NCBI RefSeq assembly: GCF_016745835.1
Contig: NZ_JAERVL010000033.1
Location: forward strand, 1 to 64,000
Reading direction: 5' to 3'
DNA from: Caldalkalibacillus salinus
GTDB taxonomy: Bacteria > Bacillota > Bacilli > Caldalkalibacillales > JCM-10596
DNA: 64,000 bases
Shown: in pieces, positions 45,705-56,329 of the stretch
Layout: every line of letters starts with the position of its first letter
Position numbering within the stretch: position 1 is the first letter of the stretch
Notes under the pieces: generated by a model
What the model was told of the DNA's origin: nothing
Database searches by the model: none
What the model saw: only the letters and a program-made list of their open reading frames with translations
Made by a program: the position numbers and the translations under genes

Positions 45705-47204
45705 ATGGAGCAAAACATGAGGCGCTATATACGAGACCATCAATTGATTCATGCTCAAGATCGTGTGTTGATAGGAGTCTCAGGCGGTCCTGACTCCATG
45801 GCTTTACTCCATGCACTTTGTCAGCTTCAGCGCCAGTTACATATTAAGGTTTTTGCTATACATGTTCATCATCATTTAAGAGAAGAAGAAGCAGACAACG
45901 ATTCAACCTATGTACAACACAGGTGTCGTGAGTGGGGAGTTCCCTGTAAAGTCATATCTGTCAATGTTCATGCGTATGCTGAACAACACAAGGTCAGTAA
46001 ACAAGTGGCGGCTAGAGAGTGCCGTTACCAAGCTTTTTATCGAGTGGCCGAGGAGTGGGAGTGTAATAAGATTGCAGTGGCCCATCACGCTGATGACCAG
46101 GTAGAGACAGTCACTATGCGTCTGATACGTGGGACTGGGCTCAGTGGATTGACTGGCATACCATTACGGCGGGAAGTGGAAGGTACTAATCTTACAATTG
46201 TGAGGCCGTTACTATCCGTTAAGCGTATGGAGATAGAGGACTATTGTCTGAAACATGATATATCGCCACGTCATGACTCCAGTAATGATTCGGACGCCTA
46301 TACGCGCAACTATATCAGGCATCATGTGACTCCGGCGATGAAAGAGCTCAATCCAGACATCCATTCCACTATCTCTGAAATGGTTGACACGATCTTAGAG
46401 GAAGATCGTTATATGTCGGTTGAAGCAGAAAAGCACATCTCCGATATTTTAATATCGGTTGATGAACGGGAAGCCCGGATCTATCTTGTACCACTGCAAC
46501 GTTTGCCTCTTGCTTTACAAAGGAGAGTGATTTTACTAATATTAAATTGTCTGTCTGAAAGATGGCGTTTCTCATCCCAAAATTGGGGAAAAGTACATAT
46601 AGATCAAATCTTACACGTGACAAAGAAGACGGAAGGAAGTCAGCAACTTCATTTGCCAGGTCCATGGACCTTTGAACGAGAGTACGAGTGGTTGAAGGTC
46701 TCAAAGCATGCGGACCAATCTATTAGCGGCAAAAGGACAGGGCACACTTCAGACATGCTCGCCTCCTTAGTAGAAGAGGGGAGTGTCAGTTGGCATGTCG
46801 CTAACACGACCTATATGATCACAGTAAAATCGGTCCAACAGCAGAGCGATCGATCGGCCATTCACCAGACCAATCCCGTCTCAAAACGAGATGAAGGTGG
46901 TGTACAGTATAAAGTACAATTTGACAAACAACATATCGAAGGGCGATTAGCTGTCAGGACACGAAGGTCGGGAGACAAGATACAACCGTTAGGTATGAAG
47001 GGGCATAAGAAAGTAAAAGATATTTTTATTGATAGTAAAATTCCAGTCTCCCAAAGAGACAAGTGGCCCATCATTGTTGACCAAGCAGGTATCCTCTGGA
47101 TTCCTGGACTTAAAGTTGCTGAACGCGGCCGTTGCAGGTCGCAATCAAAGGATGTCATTGAAGTCACAGTGGAAAAACTAAGGGAGGGTCAAAACTTTGA
47201 TTAA
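45705..47204 (+). CDS. tilS: tRNA(Ile)-lysidine synthetase
   Basis: Modifies C34 of tRNA-Ile(CAU) to lysidine. The PP-loop SGGPDS lies at about residues 26-31; HHADDQVET near 125 and a C-terminal TilS domain (about 410-480: [30 protein letters not shown]) complete it. I use the ATG at 45705 (499 residues); the frame is open to a TTG at 45648 and another ATG is at 45717, and none has a strong ribosome binding site, so the start is uncertain. It overlaps hpt by eight bases. Confidence 0.93.
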   Translation: MEQNMRRYIRDHQLIHAQDRVLIGVSGGPDSMALLHALCQLQRQLHIKVFAIHVHHHLREEEADNDSTYVQHRCREWGVPCKVISVNVHAYAEQHKVSKQVAARECRYQAFYRVAEEWECNKIAVAHHADDQVETVTMRLIRGTGLSGLTGIPLRREVEGTNLTIVRPLLSVKRMEIEDYCLKHDISPRHDSSNDSDAYTRNYIRHHVTPAMKELNPDIHSTISEMVDTILEEDRYMSVEAEKHISDILISVDEREARIYLVPLQRLPLALQRRVILLILNCLSERWRFSSQNWGKVHIDQILHVTKKTEGSQQLHLPGPWTFEREYEWLKVSKHADQSISGKRTGHTSDMLASLVEEGSVSWHVANTTYMITVKSVQQQSDRSAIHQTNPVSKRDEGGVQYKVQFDKQHIEGRLAVRTRRSGDKIQPLGMKGHKKVKDIFIDSKIPVSQRDKWPIIVDQAGILWIPGLKVAERGRCRSQSKDVIEVTVEKLREGQNFD

Positions 47205-47739
47205 CGACATGCAAGACGTGCTTATTTCTGAAGAAGAATTACAGAACAAGATCAGGGAACTTGCTCAAGAGCTATCTGAGGAATACAATGGGAGATATCC
47301 ATTAGCCGTATGTGTGCTAAAAGGGGCAGCACTATTTATGTCCGATTTAGTCAAGCGAATGGACATCCACCTCGAAATGGACTTTATGGATGTATCGAGC
47401 TATGGGAACTCCACACGCTCATCAGGTGAAGTGAAGATTGTCAAAGACCTTAATACTTCCGTTGAAGGTAGAGACGTTCTTATCGTGGAGGATATTATAG
47501 ATAGTGGATTAACACTAAAATACCTTGTGGAGCTCTTACACTACCGCAAAGCAAGATCTGTCAAAATTGTGACATTGTTAGATAAACCGCATAACCGCAC
47601 CGTCGACCTAAGCCCTGATCTCGCGGGTTTCGTTGTACCCGATGAATTCGTTGTAGGATACGGGCTCGACTATGCTGAGAAATATCGTAATTTACCTTAC
47701 ATCGGTATACTTAAACCTGAGGTATACCAAGGCGAATAA
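47197..47739 (+). CDS. hpt: Hypoxanthine phosphoribosyltransferase
   Basis: Salvages hypoxanthine and guanine to IMP and GMP with PRPP. The 180-residue enzyme has [14 protein letters not shown] near 41-54, the PRPP loop [14 protein letters not shown] near 96-109 and [22 protein letters not shown] near 148-169. The start is TTG at 47197 with GGGAGGG eight bases upstream; the next ATG is too far from it. The tilS-hpt-ftsH order is widely conserved. Confidence 0.96.
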   Translation: MINDMQDVLISEEELQNKIRELAQELSEEYNGRYPLAVCVLKGAALFMSDLVKRMDIHLEMDFMDVSSYGNSTRSSGEVKIVKDLNTSVEGRDVLIVEDIIDSGLTLKYLVELLHYRKARSVKIVTLLDKPHNRTVDLSPDLAGFVVPDEFVVGYGLDYAEKYRNLPYIGILKPEVYQGE

Positions 47740-47741
47740 AC

Positions 47742-47771
47742 TTGAGAGGCTGTTTTGGGATATGCTACAAT
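47742..47771 (+). promoter_or_regulatory. ftsH promoter
   Basis: TTGAGA (47742-47747), 18-base spacer, TACAAT (47766-47771) with a TG extension. Confidence 0.65.
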
Positions 47772-47810
47772 ATAAAATAGTTCTTTTTTACTCGCGAGAG
47801 GAGGTTGGGG

Positions 47811-49808
47811 ATGAATCGGTTTTTTAGAAATACTGCATTCTATCTACTTATATTCCTAGTAACGGTCGGAATTGTAAACTTTATTGCACAATCAGGAGAA
47901 GAATCCCCTGAAATCGAATACACAGAATTTGTTGAAAGTTTACAAGAGGACCAAATTGAATCGTTAAATATCCAAGCTGCTAGGGGCGTTTGGTACATAG
48001 AAGGTGAATATGTCAATCCAGACGATTTAGATTCAGAGACAGACACATTTTTCACATATGCGCCTAACCCATCGGAAGATTTTCTACAGCTTGTTGAAGA
48101 ATCCACGGCGGATATAACGTATATTGAAGCAAAAGGGGACCCCATCTGGCTCACTTTCTTCACCACGTTAATTCCGTTCTTATTAATCTTTATATTGTTT
48201 TTCTTCTTGATGAGCCAAGCGCAAGGTGGCGGCAATAAAGTTATGAATTTTGGCAAGAGTAAAGCCAAAATGTATAACGAAGAGAAGAAAAAGGTCACAT
48301 TCAAAGATGTGGCTGGTGCAGACGAGGAAAAACAAGAACTCGTTGAAGTGGTTGACTTCTTGAAAGACCCGCGTAAATTTAATGCTGTCGGGGCACGCAT
48401 ACCAAAGGGTGTGCTACTCGTTGGACCTCCAGGTACAGGTAAGACTTTGCTCGGCCGTGCCGTAGCCGGGGAGGCGGGCGTACCGTTCTTCAGCATATCT
48501 GGTTCTGACTTCGTTGAAATGTTTGTTGGGGTAGGGGCGTCACGTGTACGTGACTTATTCGAAAACGCCAAGAAGAATGCCCCATGTATCATCTTTATCG
48601 ATGAGATTGATGCCGTCGGTCGTCAACGTGGCGCAGGCCTTGGTGGCGGGCATGATGAGAGAGAGCAAACACTAAACCAACTCCTCGTTGAGATGGATGG
48701 ATTCGGGGCCAATGAAGGGATTATCATCATGGCAGCCACGAACCGTCCTGATGTATTAGACCCTGCATTGCTACGTCCAGGACGTTTCGACCGTCAAATT
48801 ACGGTTGACCGCCCAGATGTACGAGGGCGTGAAGAAGTCCTTGCCGTACACGCTAAAAACAAGCCACTTGCTGATGATGTTGATCTTGAAATCGTCGCGA
48901 GAAGAACACCTGGCTTCTCAGGTGCTGACTTAGAAAACCTTTTAAATGAAGCGGCACTCTTAGCAGCGAGAAGAGATAAAAAAGAGATCGGTATGAAAGA
49001 TGTTGATGACGCCATCGACCGCGTACTAGCTGGTACTGAAAAGCGCAGTCGTCGTGTACCAGAAAAGGAACGTAAAATTGTGGCCTATCACGAATCGGGT
49101 CATACGGTAGCAGGTTACTTTTTACCTAATGCTGATCTCGTTCACAAGGTTACTATTGTTCCTCGAGGTCAAGCGGGTGGATACATGATTCCTATACCGA
49201 AAGAAGAGCGCTTCTTACTTACAGAGCCAGAGCTTAAGGATCGTATCGCAGGTCTACTAGCTGGTCGAGTGGCAGAAGAAATTATCTTCGGTGAAGTGAG
49301 TATTGGTGCGAGTGATGACTTCCGCAAAGCAACTGGTTTTGCTAGACGCATGGTTATGGAGTGGGGTATGAGTAAGCTAGGCCCACTACAATTCGGTGAA
49401 CATCAAGGGCAGGTTTTCCTTGGCCGAGACATCGGACATGAGCGCAACTACAGTGAAGCCATTGCCCATGAAATTGACCAAGAAGTACGTAAAATTGTTC
49501 AAGAACAATATGCTCGTGCCAAAGAATTGCTGACGAAGTACAAAGATAAATTAGAACTGGTTGCACAGACATTACTTGATATCGAAACATTGTCTGCAGA
49601 TCAGATCAAAGATCTTCTAGAAGAGGGCAAATTAACTCAAACGCCACAGAAGAGCACAAACAACGATCAAAGCAACGACGTAAAGGTACAAATTAACGCT
49701 AAAGAGGACGATAAGTACGTGCCAACTGAAAAAGATAACGATGACAAAGCCCCTGAGTCTAACGACGACGAGTCAAACACTGACGATAAGAAAAAAGGGG
49801 ACGAATAA
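47811..49808 (+). CDS. ftsH: ATP-dependent zinc metalloprotease FtsH
   Basis: A membrane-anchored AAA+ protease that degrades misfolded membrane proteins and regulators. From the ATG at 47811 (GAGGAGG upstream) it has 665 residues. Two membrane helices (about 6-24 and 113-133), Walker A GPPGTGKT near 204-211, Walker [10 protein letters not shown] near 262, second region of homology, and the zinc motif HESGH near 426-430. The tail after 600 is long, acidic and repetitive in Asp, Asn and Lys. Confidence 0.98.
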   Translation: MNRFFRNTAFYLLIFLVTVGIVNFIAQSGEESPEIEYTEFVESLQEDQIESLNIQAARGVWYIEGEYVNPDDLDSETDTFFTYAPNPSEDFLQLVEESTADITYIEAKGDPIWLTFFTTLIPFLLIFILFFFLMSQAQGGGNKVMNFGKSKAKMYNEEKKKVTFKDVAGADEEKQELVEVVDFLKDPRKFNAVGARIPKGVLLVGPPGTGKTLLGRAVAGEAGVPFFSISGSDFVEMFVGVGASRVRDLFENAKKNAPCIIFIDEIDAVGRQRGAGLGGGHDEREQTLNQLLVEMDGFGANEGIIIMAATNRPDVLDPALLRPGRFDRQITVDRPDVRGREEVLAVHAKNKPLADDVDLEIVARRTPGFSGADLENLLNEAALLAARRDKKEIGMKDVDDAIDRVLAGTEKRSRRVPEKERKIVAYHESGHTVAGYFLPNADLVHKVTIVPRGQAGGYMIPIPKEERFLLTEPELKDRIAGLLAGRVAEEIIFGEVSIGASDDFRKATGFARRMVMEWGMSKLGPLQFGEHQGQVFLGRDIGHERNYSEAIAHEIDQEVRKIVQEQYARAKELLTKYKDKLELVAQTLLDIETLSADQIKDLLEEGKLTQTPQKSTNNDQSNDVKVQINAKEDDKYVPTEKDNDDKAPESNDDESNTDDKKKGDE

Positions 49809-49829
49809 GGAAATTGTGATAAAATGGGA

Positions 49830-49858
49830 GGAGAGCGGTATACGCTCTCCTTTCGTTA
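49830..49858 (+). terminator. Probable terminator after ftsH
   Basis: GGAGAGCG / CGCTCTCC, eight bases, five-base loop, then TTTCGTTA. The T tract is imperfect, so read-through into nadB is possible. Confidence 0.6.
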
Positions 49859-49897
49859 TGTTTAAGCTTGTGAATAACCTCACTAGGAGGGGAACAC

Positions 49898-51610
49898 ATG
49901 TATATTCCAAGGTATGCATTACCTAGACCAGATCGCCTTCATGATCATTCCATTATACATACGGATTGTCTCGTGATAGGCTCAGGCATAGCCGGCCTAT
50001 ATAGCGCCATTGCAGCGAGTGAACATATGAACGTCATGCTCATGACCAAAGACACATTGCGAGCCAGTAATACACAGTATGCACAGGGTGGTATTGCCGC
50101 TGTGCTAGCTGAGGACGATTCACCTTCACAGCACAAAGCGGATACCATCATGGCTGGTGCCGGTCTATGTGACGAAGACATCGTTGATCTACTAGTGAGA
50201 GAGAGTCCGCGCATGATCGATCAGTTGATGTCTTACGGCGTTTTATTCGACCAACAGCATGGACGATTAGCTTTAACCAAAGAAGGGGCTCATACGCATC
50301 GTCGTATATTACATTGTAATGGGGATGCCACAGGAGCCGAAATTGTGAGAGGATTAACTGAAACGATTCAGAATAATGAACGTATAACCATACATGAGCA
50401 CACTTACGCCATAGATTTACTGACGCAAGGTCATCGTTGTTATGGTGTCATAGCCCAAGAAAAGACAGGGAGAGACATCGTTGTTTTAGCACAATCCGTC
50501 GTCTTGGCTACCGGGGGTATAGGACAATTGTACTCATATACGACTAACCCTTTTATCGCCACAGGTGATGGGATAGGCATGGCTTTGAGAGCGGGAGCGG
50601 AACTGCAAGATATGGAATTTATACAATTCCACCCCACCGTATTTAAAAATAAACAAGGACAAGGCTTTCTCATATCTGAGGCGTTGAGAGGAGAAGGGGC
50701 AGTACTGCGAAATATTCGCGGAGAACGTTTTATGCCTCAGTACCACGATTTGGCTGAATTAGCACCACGAGATGTGGTCTCTCGCGCTATTTTCAATGAA
50801 ATGATGGCTACAGAACAACCTTCAGTTTATTTAGATATTACTCAACATACTGAGGCATGGCTATCTCAACGCTTCCCGACCATTAATGCCGTTTGTCGCG
50901 AGCATGGTATCAACATGGCCAAGAATTTAGTCCCTGTCGCTCCAGCTGCGCACTATGCGATGGGTGGGGTCAAAACAAACCGTCATGGAGAGACGAATAT
51001 AGACGGCCTATATGCTTGTGGAGAAACGGCTTGTACGGGCCTTCATGGTGCTAACCGTTTAGCATCAAATTCCTTATCAGAGTCAGTTGTGATGGCCGAT
51101 AGAATTGTAAAAAAAATAGTCGAAAAGAATGACACACAAGTCGGAAGTCCTCCTCATTTGGAGACGCTCTTATATGGCGCAGATAGTGCTAAAATATATG
51201 CTTCATCGGATAACAAATTCAGATCAGATAAAATACAAAACATCCGTCACACCCTCCAGACGTTAATGACGTCTCATGTGGGAGTGGAACGACAAGCGAG
51301 CGAATTGCAAGAAATGCGCACCCACATAGAAGCCTCCATGCACGACGTGTACCAACACCTCGATAGCAGGGTTGAAAGGCGTGAAGAATCAAGCCAGCAG
51401 ATCATAGAGCTCACAAACCTCCTATCCTGTGCGCTTTTGTGTACAGTGAGTGCTCAGTCACGTGAAGAAAGCAGGGGCGGACACTATCGTCGTGACTTCC
51501 CTCATACAAGAGAAGAGTGGCGAACACACCTGATATACCAAAGAGATGAACACGGTTATTTAAAGGGGAGACGAAAAAATGTATCTTCAAAAATGGAAAA
51601 AACATATTAA
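49898..51610 (+). CDS. nadB: L-aspartate oxidase
   Basis: A flavoenzyme that oxidises aspartate to iminoaspartate, the first step of de novo NAD synthesis. The 570-residue protein has the FAD fold LVIGSGIAGLYSAIAA near 25-40, NTQYAQGGIAAV near 59-70, QFHPT near 247-251, the catalytic Arg in RGEGA and ALRNIRGERF region, and GLYACGETACTGLHGANRLASNSLSES near 368-394. AGGAGG precedes the ATG. It overlaps nadC by 32 bases. B. subtilis has its nadBCA operon elsewhere. Confidence 0.96.
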   Translation: MYIPRYALPRPDRLHDHSIIHTDCLVIGSGIAGLYSAIAASEHMNVMLMTKDTLRASNTQYAQGGIAAVLAEDDSPSQHKADTIMAGAGLCDEDIVDLLVRESPRMIDQLMSYGVLFDQQHGRLALTKEGAHTHRRILHCNGDATGAEIVRGLTETIQNNERITIHEHTYAIDLLTQGHRCYGVIAQEKTGRDIVVLAQSVVLATGGIGQLYSYTTNPFIATGDGIGMALRAGAELQDMEFIQFHPTVFKNKQGQGFLISEALRGEGAVLRNIRGERFMPQYHDLAELAPRDVVSRAIFNEMMATEQPSVYLDITQHTEAWLSQRFPTINAVCREHGINMAKNLVPVAPAAHYAMGGVKTNRHGETNIDGLYACGETACTGLHGANRLASNSLSESVVMADRIVKKIVEKNDTQVGSPPHLETLLYGADSAKIYASSDNKFRSDKIQNIRHTLQTLMTSHVGVERQASELQEMRTHIEASMHDVYQHLDSRVERREESSQQIIELTNLLSCALLCTVSAQSREESRGGHYRRDFPHTREEWRTHLIYQRDEHGYLKGRRKNVSSKMEKTY

Positions 51611-52451
51611 TCAATGGTTGGAAGAGGATTTACGTCATGGTGACTTAACAGCCCCGTTGTTTGAAGGGAAAGAAGAAAAGGCATGGATACGAGTCAAAAA
51701 GCCAGGCATCATAGCAGGTCTTCCTATAGCGCGTATGGTCTTCGGTGAATTGTCTCCTGAGATCAAATATATAGCGCATGCCCACGATGGGCAATATGTC
51801 CAACCAGGCGATGTGATAGCAGAGCTTGAAGGTCCTATAGCGGATATACTCGCCGGTGAACGATTGGCGCTCAATTTACTCCAGCGGCTTTCAGGCATTG
51901 CCACGATGACGCGTGACTACGTTGAACAGACTGAAGGGTCAGACTGTAGAATCATCGATACACGCAAAACCACACCAGGACTGAGGGAGCTGGAAAAATA
52001 CGCGGTCACAATCGGTGGTGGACATAACCATCGCTTTGGCCTGTTTGACCTGGCCATGCTTAAGGATAACCATATTAAAGCTGCAGGGAGTATCACTGAA
52101 GCCGTGCGTCGACTGCGCCTTCACTTACCTCATTCGGCCAAAATTGAAGTAGAAGTGGAAACCTTAGATCAAGTCCACGAAGCCCTTGAGGCAGAGGTTG
52201 ATATTGTCATGCTCGATAATATGACGGTGAAACAAATGAAAGAGGCTGTGCACATCATAAATGGGCAAGCCTTAGTGGAAGCCTCTGGGGGTATATCACT
52301 TGACGACGTTCGCCCGATTGCGGAAACTGGTGTAGATGTGATTTCTGTGGGAGCATTGACTCACTCTGTCCAAGCACTCGATATCAGTTTAGATGTCAAA
52401 GTGATGAAACAGAAACCACATCAGTTCCAGGGGAAGGAGTCTTCAACATGA
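51579..52451 (+). CDS. nadC: Nicotinate-nucleotide pyrophosphorylase (quinolinate phosphoribosyltransferase)
   Basis: Converts quinolinate and PRPP to nicotinate mononucleotide. The 290-residue enzyme has [13 protein letters not shown] near 15-27, [16 protein letters not shown] near 93-108, [31 protein letters not shown] near 128-158 and a C-terminal [10 protein letters not shown] barrel motif. It starts inside nadB and its end overlaps coaX by four bases, so nadB-nadC-coaX form a tight unit. No nadA gene is present here. Confidence 0.96.
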   Translation: MYLQKWKKHINQWLEEDLRHGDLTAPLFEGKEEKAWIRVKKPGIIAGLPIARMVFGELSPEIKYIAHAHDGQYVQPGDVIAELEGPIADILAGERLALNLLQRLSGIATMTRDYVEQTEGSDCRIIDTRKTTPGLRELEKYAVTIGGGHNHRFGLFDLAMLKDNHIKAAGSITEAVRRLRLHLPHSAKIEVEVETLDQVHEALEAEVDIVMLDNMTVKQMKEAVHIINGQALVEASGGISLDDVRPIAETGVDVISVGALTHSVQALDISLDVKVMKQKPHQFQGKESST

Positions 52452-53218
52452 TCTTCGTTATAGATGTAGGAAACACCAATATCGTTCTTGGGGTGTATCA
52501 AGACGATGAGTTACTCTATCACTGGCGTTTAACCACAAGTAAGAAACAAACAGAAGATGAATACGGCACCATGATCAAAGGGTTATTAAGAGAAGAGGGC
52601 ATATCACCGGAGGATATCACGGGTATTATTATTTCATCCGTCGTTCCTCCTTCGATGACCATGCTTGAACGCATGTGTGTTAAGTATTTTAAGCAAGAGC
52701 CTCTTATCGTTGGTCCCGGTATTAAAACCGGGTTATCTATTCATTATGACAATCCACGTGAAGTTGGGGCCGACCGTATTGTTAATGCGGTTGGGGCGTT
52801 AGAGACGTACGAACCGCCACTGATCATCGTAGATTCAGGAACAGCGACAACCTTTTGTTATATTGATGGGCAAGGTCATTATCACGGTGGCGCCATCGCA
52901 CCGGGAATGCAAATTTCTATGGAGGCCCTTTACCATTACGCGTCCAAATTACCAAGAATTGAATATCGATTACCAAAGCAAGTCATTGGGAAAAATACAG
53001 AGACTGCCATGCAATCTGGGGCGGTCAACGGTTATATAGGGTTAGTAGACGGTTTGATCGCCAAAATGGTCAAAGAAGTTAAAACAGAACCAACGGTTTT
53101 GGCTACGGGGGGGCTAGCCCAAATTATTGCCGACGAATCAGAATATATTGAGCACTATGAACCATTCTTAACGTTAAAAGGCTTATATACCATATACAAG
53201 AAAAATAGACATGAATAA
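52448..53218 (+). CDS. coaX: Type III pantothenate kinase
   Basis: First enzyme of coenzyme A synthesis, of the ASKHA-fold type III. The 256-residue protein shows [12 protein letters not shown] at 5-16, the substrate motif [12 protein letters not shown] near 106-117, [11 protein letters not shown] near 125-135 and GGAIAPG near 146-152. It overlaps nadC (ATGA) and precedes hslO by 30 bases, the usual ftsH-coaX-hslO order with nadBC inserted. Confidence 0.96.
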   Translation: MIFVIDVGNTNIVLGVYQDDELLYHWRLTTSKKQTEDEYGTMIKGLLREEGISPEDITGIIISSVVPPSMTMLERMCVKYFKQEPLIVGPGIKTGLSIHYDNPREVGADRIVNAVGALETYEPPLIIVDSGTATTFCYIDGQGHYHGGAIAPGMQISMEALYHYASKLPRIEYRLPKQVIGKNTETAMQSGAVNGYIGLVDGLIAKMVKEVKTEPTVLATGGLAQIIADESEYIEHYEPFLTLKGLYTIYKKNRHE

Positions 53219-53248
53219 CGGTCCGTTTTCATACAAGGAGGTCACAAC

Positions 53249-54175
53249 ATGAGTTCACAAGAACAAGAAAATCACATTCAGAGACAAGATCAAGACTACA
53301 TGGTACGCGCTTTAGTCCTTGAGGGCAAAGTGCGTGTGTATGCGATACGTTCAACCCAGACGGTACAGGAAGCACAAGAAAGACATCAAACTTGGCCGAC
53401 GGTAACCGCTGCTCTTGGGCGAACATTATCCGTAGGTGCGATGATGGGCGCCATGATGAAAGGGGAAGACAAGCTTACCATTCAAGTACGAGGTAACGGA
53501 CCGATCGGGAAGATCATGGTTGACGCGAACAGCAAAGGACAAGTCAGAGGCTATGTCGATAACCCGCAAGTCCATCTACCTAAAAATGAACAAGGAAAGT
53601 TAGATGTAGGAGGAGCCGTGGGTCCCGAAGGTGCGATTTACGTCAATAAAGATTTAGGTATGCGTGAACCTTACCAAGGTCACTCAAAGCTCATTAGTGG
53701 GGAAATCGGTGAGGACTTCACCGTTTACTTTGCCCAGTCAGAACAAACGCCTTCCTCTGTCGGTGTGGGTGTCATCGTCAATCCAGACAATAGCGTGAAG
53801 GCCAGTGGCGGTTTTATTATTCAACTGATGCCAGGCGTTCCTGACGATTTTATCAATCAATTGGAAAACCAACTAAAAGCTATACCACCTGTGTCTCAGC
53901 TTGTAAATGAAGGTCTGACGCCAGAAGAAATGATTAAACGTGTCTTTGTATTGGATGAGGTAAAATGGTTAGATACGGTACCCGTTTCATATTCTTGCCA
54001 CTGTTCATATGAACGTGTATCTCAAACGCTTATCAGCCTTGGCAAGGAGGAACTAGAAAACCTACTACAAGAAGAAGGAAAGGCAGAAGTCAATTGTCAT
54101 TTCTGTAATTCAACATATAACTTTGAACGTGAGGACCTCGAACAATTAATCCAAGAAATTGAGAGACAAAAGTAA
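53249..54175 (+). CDS. hslO: Redox-activated chaperone Hsp33
   Basis: A holdase switched on by oxidation. The 308-residue protein has the N-terminal core (ALGRTLSVGAMMGAMMKGEDKLTIQVRGNGPIGKIMVDA near 52-90) and four zinc-switch cysteines at the C terminus: Cys-x-Cys (about 249, 251) and Cys-x-x-Cys (about 283, 286). A perfect AAGGAGGT lies before the ATG. Confidence 0.97.
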   Translation: MSSQEQENHIQRQDQDYMVRALVLEGKVRVYAIRSTQTVQEAQERHQTWPTVTAALGRTLSVGAMMGAMMKGEDKLTIQVRGNGPIGKIMVDANSKGQVRGYVDNPQVHLPKNEQGKLDVGGAVGPEGAIYVNKDLGMREPYQGHSKLISGEIGEDFTVYFAQSEQTPSSVGVGVIVNPDNSVKASGGFIIQLMPGVPDDFINQLENQLKAIPPVSQLVNEGLTPEEMIKRVFVLDEVKWLDTVPVSYSCHCSYERVSQTLISLGKEELENLLQEEGKAEVNCHFCNSTYNFEREDLEQLIQEIERQK

Positions 54176-54197
54176 CATGAAGAGGTAGGTGCCTTAC

Positions 54198-55103
54198 ATG
54201 AAGAAAATAAAGGTGCTATGGGGGATCATTTTTGTCCTGATTTTACTCCAGGTGGTCACCATAGGATATATCTTTAATGATGCGACTGTAGAACCAACAC
54301 ATGCTTCTAAAGATATCGTTGCAGACATCAACGGTGAGACCATCACGATGGATGAACTAACGGAGCGTTTACTGCATGATTATGGTCCAACCGTGCTGGC
54401 CGAAATGATTGATCGTAAACTTGTCTTTTCTGAAGCCGAACGTGTGGGGATGACCATATCTGATGAGGAGCTTGAAAGAGAAGTGACACATCTCAGGAGT
54501 GATTACAGCTCGGAAGAAGAGTTCTATGCAACGCTCCAAGAACAAGTAGGTATAGGCAGAGAAGAGCTTTATGAAGAAATCAAATACTATCTCCTTCTCG
54601 AGGAACTAGCCACGAACGATGTCGTTGTGACAGAGGAGGAGATGAGGGCGTATTACGAGGAAAATACGGATGCGTTTTATATCCCTACCCGCTTTCATTT
54701 ACATCAGATCATTGTCCCTACTGAGCAAGAAGCAAAGACCGTCATTGAAGAAATTGAAGAAGGATCGAGCTTTGAGGCGGTTGCAGCTGAACGCTCGACC
54801 GACATGATTACCGCCTCTGATGGGGGGGATATGGGTATTGTTTCAGCGGATGCGTTTTATATCCCCTATGATATTGTCACAGTGGCAGAGGACATTGAAC
54901 TAGAAACGCTGAGTAACCCTATTGCCGTTGATGACGGGTTTGCGATTATAAAAGTAAGTGAACGATATGAAGGGGGCCAACAGACCTTCGACGAGGTGAA
55001 AGGGGCGGTCAGAAGAGAGTTAGCCCTACAACAGATTGACGGCATTAACGTTTACCTGAAATCTTTGCGTGAATCAGCGGGTGTAAAAAAATTCTTAAAA
55101 TAA
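54198..55103 (+). CDS. yacD: Membrane-anchored parvulin-type foldase YacD
   Basis: A putative PrsA-related peptidyl-prolyl isomerase of 301 residues. An N-terminal membrane helix (about 5-23) is followed by a SurA-N-like segment (38-145) and a parvulin domain (about 155-245: FHLHQIIVPTEQEAKTV, SFEAVAAERSTD, GGDMGIV). There is no lipobox cysteine, so the helix probably anchors it. The ATG at 54198 has GAGGTAGGTG upstream; a GTG at 54189 is in frame but overlaps that site. A 19-base direct repeat occurs within the gene. Confidence 0.9.
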   Translation: MKKIKVLWGIIFVLILLQVVTIGYIFNDATVEPTHASKDIVADINGETITMDELTERLLHDYGPTVLAEMIDRKLVFSEAERVGMTISDEELEREVTHLRSDYSSEEEFYATLQEQVGIGREELYEEIKYYLLLEELATNDVVVTEEEMRAYYEENTDAFYIPTRFHLHQIIVPTEQEAKTVIEEIEEGSSFEAVAAERSTDMITASDGGDMGIVSADAFYIPYDIVTVAEDIELETLSNPIAVDDGFAIIKVSERYEGGQQTFDEVKGAVRRELALQQIDGINVYLKSLRESAGVKKFLK

Positions 55104-55115
55104 TGGGCGTGATGA

Positions 55116-55145
55116 TTGACGTTCCATCCTTTTCATTGGTAAAAT
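55116..55145 (+). promoter_or_regulatory. cysK promoter
   Basis: TTGACG (55116-55121), 18-base spacer, TAAAAT (55140-55145) with a TGG extension. The transcript would start near 55152. Confidence 0.65.
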
Positions 55146-55158
55146 GTTAAAAAAGTAT

Positions 55159-55187
55159 AAAACCAATAAATTTACTTGGTTTTTGGT
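55159..55187 (+). terminator. Terminator-like hairpin in the cysK leader
   Basis: AAAACCAA (55159-55166) pairs with TTGGTTTT (55176-55183) around a nine-base loop, and the arm runs into five Ts. It lies between the promoter and AGGAGG (55188-55193). It could be an attenuator or an operator; the stem is AT-rich and weak. Confidence 0.35.
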
Positions 55188-55200
55188 AGGAGGTTCAATC

Positions 55201-56142
55201 ATGAAAGTTGTTAACTCCATTACTGAATTAATCGGTCAAACCCCATTAGTAAAATTAAATCGTTTAGTTGGGGAGGAACATGCTGACGTTTATCTCAAAC
55301 TAGAGTATTTTAACCCAGGTAGTAGCGTTAAAGATCGTATTGCTCTTTCTATGGTTGAAGAGGCTGAAAAGTCAGGGGATCTCAAACCTGGCATGACCAT
55401 CGTCGAACCAACATCAGGGAACACAGGTATTGGTCTTGCTATGGTTGCCGCCGCGAAGGGCTACAAGACTAAGCTTGTCATGCCTGATACGATGAGTATA
55501 GAACGTCGCAGCCTGCTACGTGCTTACGGTGCAGAATTAGTACTTACGCCTGGCGCCAAAGGCATGAAAGGGGCTATTGCCAAAGCGAATGAACTTGTTG
55601 AAGGTCATGAGGATTATTACATGCCCCAACAGTTCCAAAACCCTGCTAACCCTAAAGTGCACCGTGAAACAACAGGGAAAGAGTTACTTGAGCAAGTGGG
55701 TGACCAACTAGACGCCTTTGTCTCCGGTATTGGGACTGGTGGGACCATCACAGGTGCAGGTGAAGTATTGAAGGATGCCTTCCCGAACCTACACCTCGTG
55801 GCTGTTGAACCTAAGGATTCCGCGATCTTATCTGGCGGAGAGCCCGGCCCACATAAAATTCAGGGCATCGGTGCAGGATTCGTGCCCGAGATACTAGATA
55901 CGGACCTCTATGACGATGTTATTGCAGTTGCTAATGAAGAGGCGTTTGAAATGGCACGTCGCCTTGGTCGTGAAGAGGGTATCCTTGGAGGGATCTCTTC
56001 AGGCGCAGCCGTACACGCAGCTCTAGATGTAGCTAAAAAACTAGGCAAAGGGAAAAAAGTGGTCGCTGTTATCCCTAGTAATGGTGAACGTTACTTGAGC
56101 ACGCCTTTATTTAAATTTGATGAAGAAGAAACTCAAGCTTAA
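55201..56142 (+). CDS. cysK: Cysteine synthase A (O-acetylserine sulfhydrylase)
   Basis: A PLP enzyme making cysteine from O-acetylserine and sulfide. From the ATG at 55201 (AGGAGG upstream) it has 313 residues. PLP Lys44 is in [29 protein letters not shown] near 68-86 and the phosphate loop [12 protein letters not shown] near 176-187 are present. In B. subtilis CysK also binds the repressor CymR. It ends at a strong terminator before the folate operon. Confidence 0.97.
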   Translation: MKVVNSITELIGQTPLVKLNRLVGEEHADVYLKLEYFNPGSSVKDRIALSMVEEAEKSGDLKPGMTIVEPTSGNTGIGLAMVAAAKGYKTKLVMPDTMSIERRSLLRAYGAELVLTPGAKGMKGAIAKANELVEGHEDYYMPQQFQNPANPKVHRETTGKELLEQVGDQLDAFVSGIGTGGTITGAGEVLKDAFPNLHLVAVEPKDSAILSGGEPGPHKIQGIGAGFVPEILDTDLYDDVIAVANEEAFEMARRLGREEGILGGISSGAAVHAALDVAKKLGKGKKVVAVIPSNGERYLSTPLFKFDEEETQA

Positions 56143-56223
56143 CATCCGCTTTAATAACAAGTTTGAAAGACTGTTTATCAGTATCAGACAATCATTTACA
56201 GTATAAATATAACATGCTTAAGA

Positions 56224-56260
56224 AGAGAGGCTGTTGACTTTGTCCAGCCTCTCTTTTCCA
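56224..56260 (+). terminator. Terminator after cysK
   Basis: An 11-base perfect stem AAGAGAGGCTG / CAGCCTCTCTT (56224-56234 with 56246-56256), then Ts. Confidence 0.88.
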
Positions 56261-56329
56261 TTTTCATAGCCAAACAGCTTGAACGGTAGCAAACGGAAGA
56301 GAAAAAAGGTAAAATAAGAGGGTAAATTA

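Noticed and set aside
47840-48592. 250-codon minus-strand open frame inside ftsH
   Set aside because: Antisense shadow of the highly conserved FtsH coding sequence; Ser/Pro/Thr-rich, no ribosome binding site, no recognisable family.
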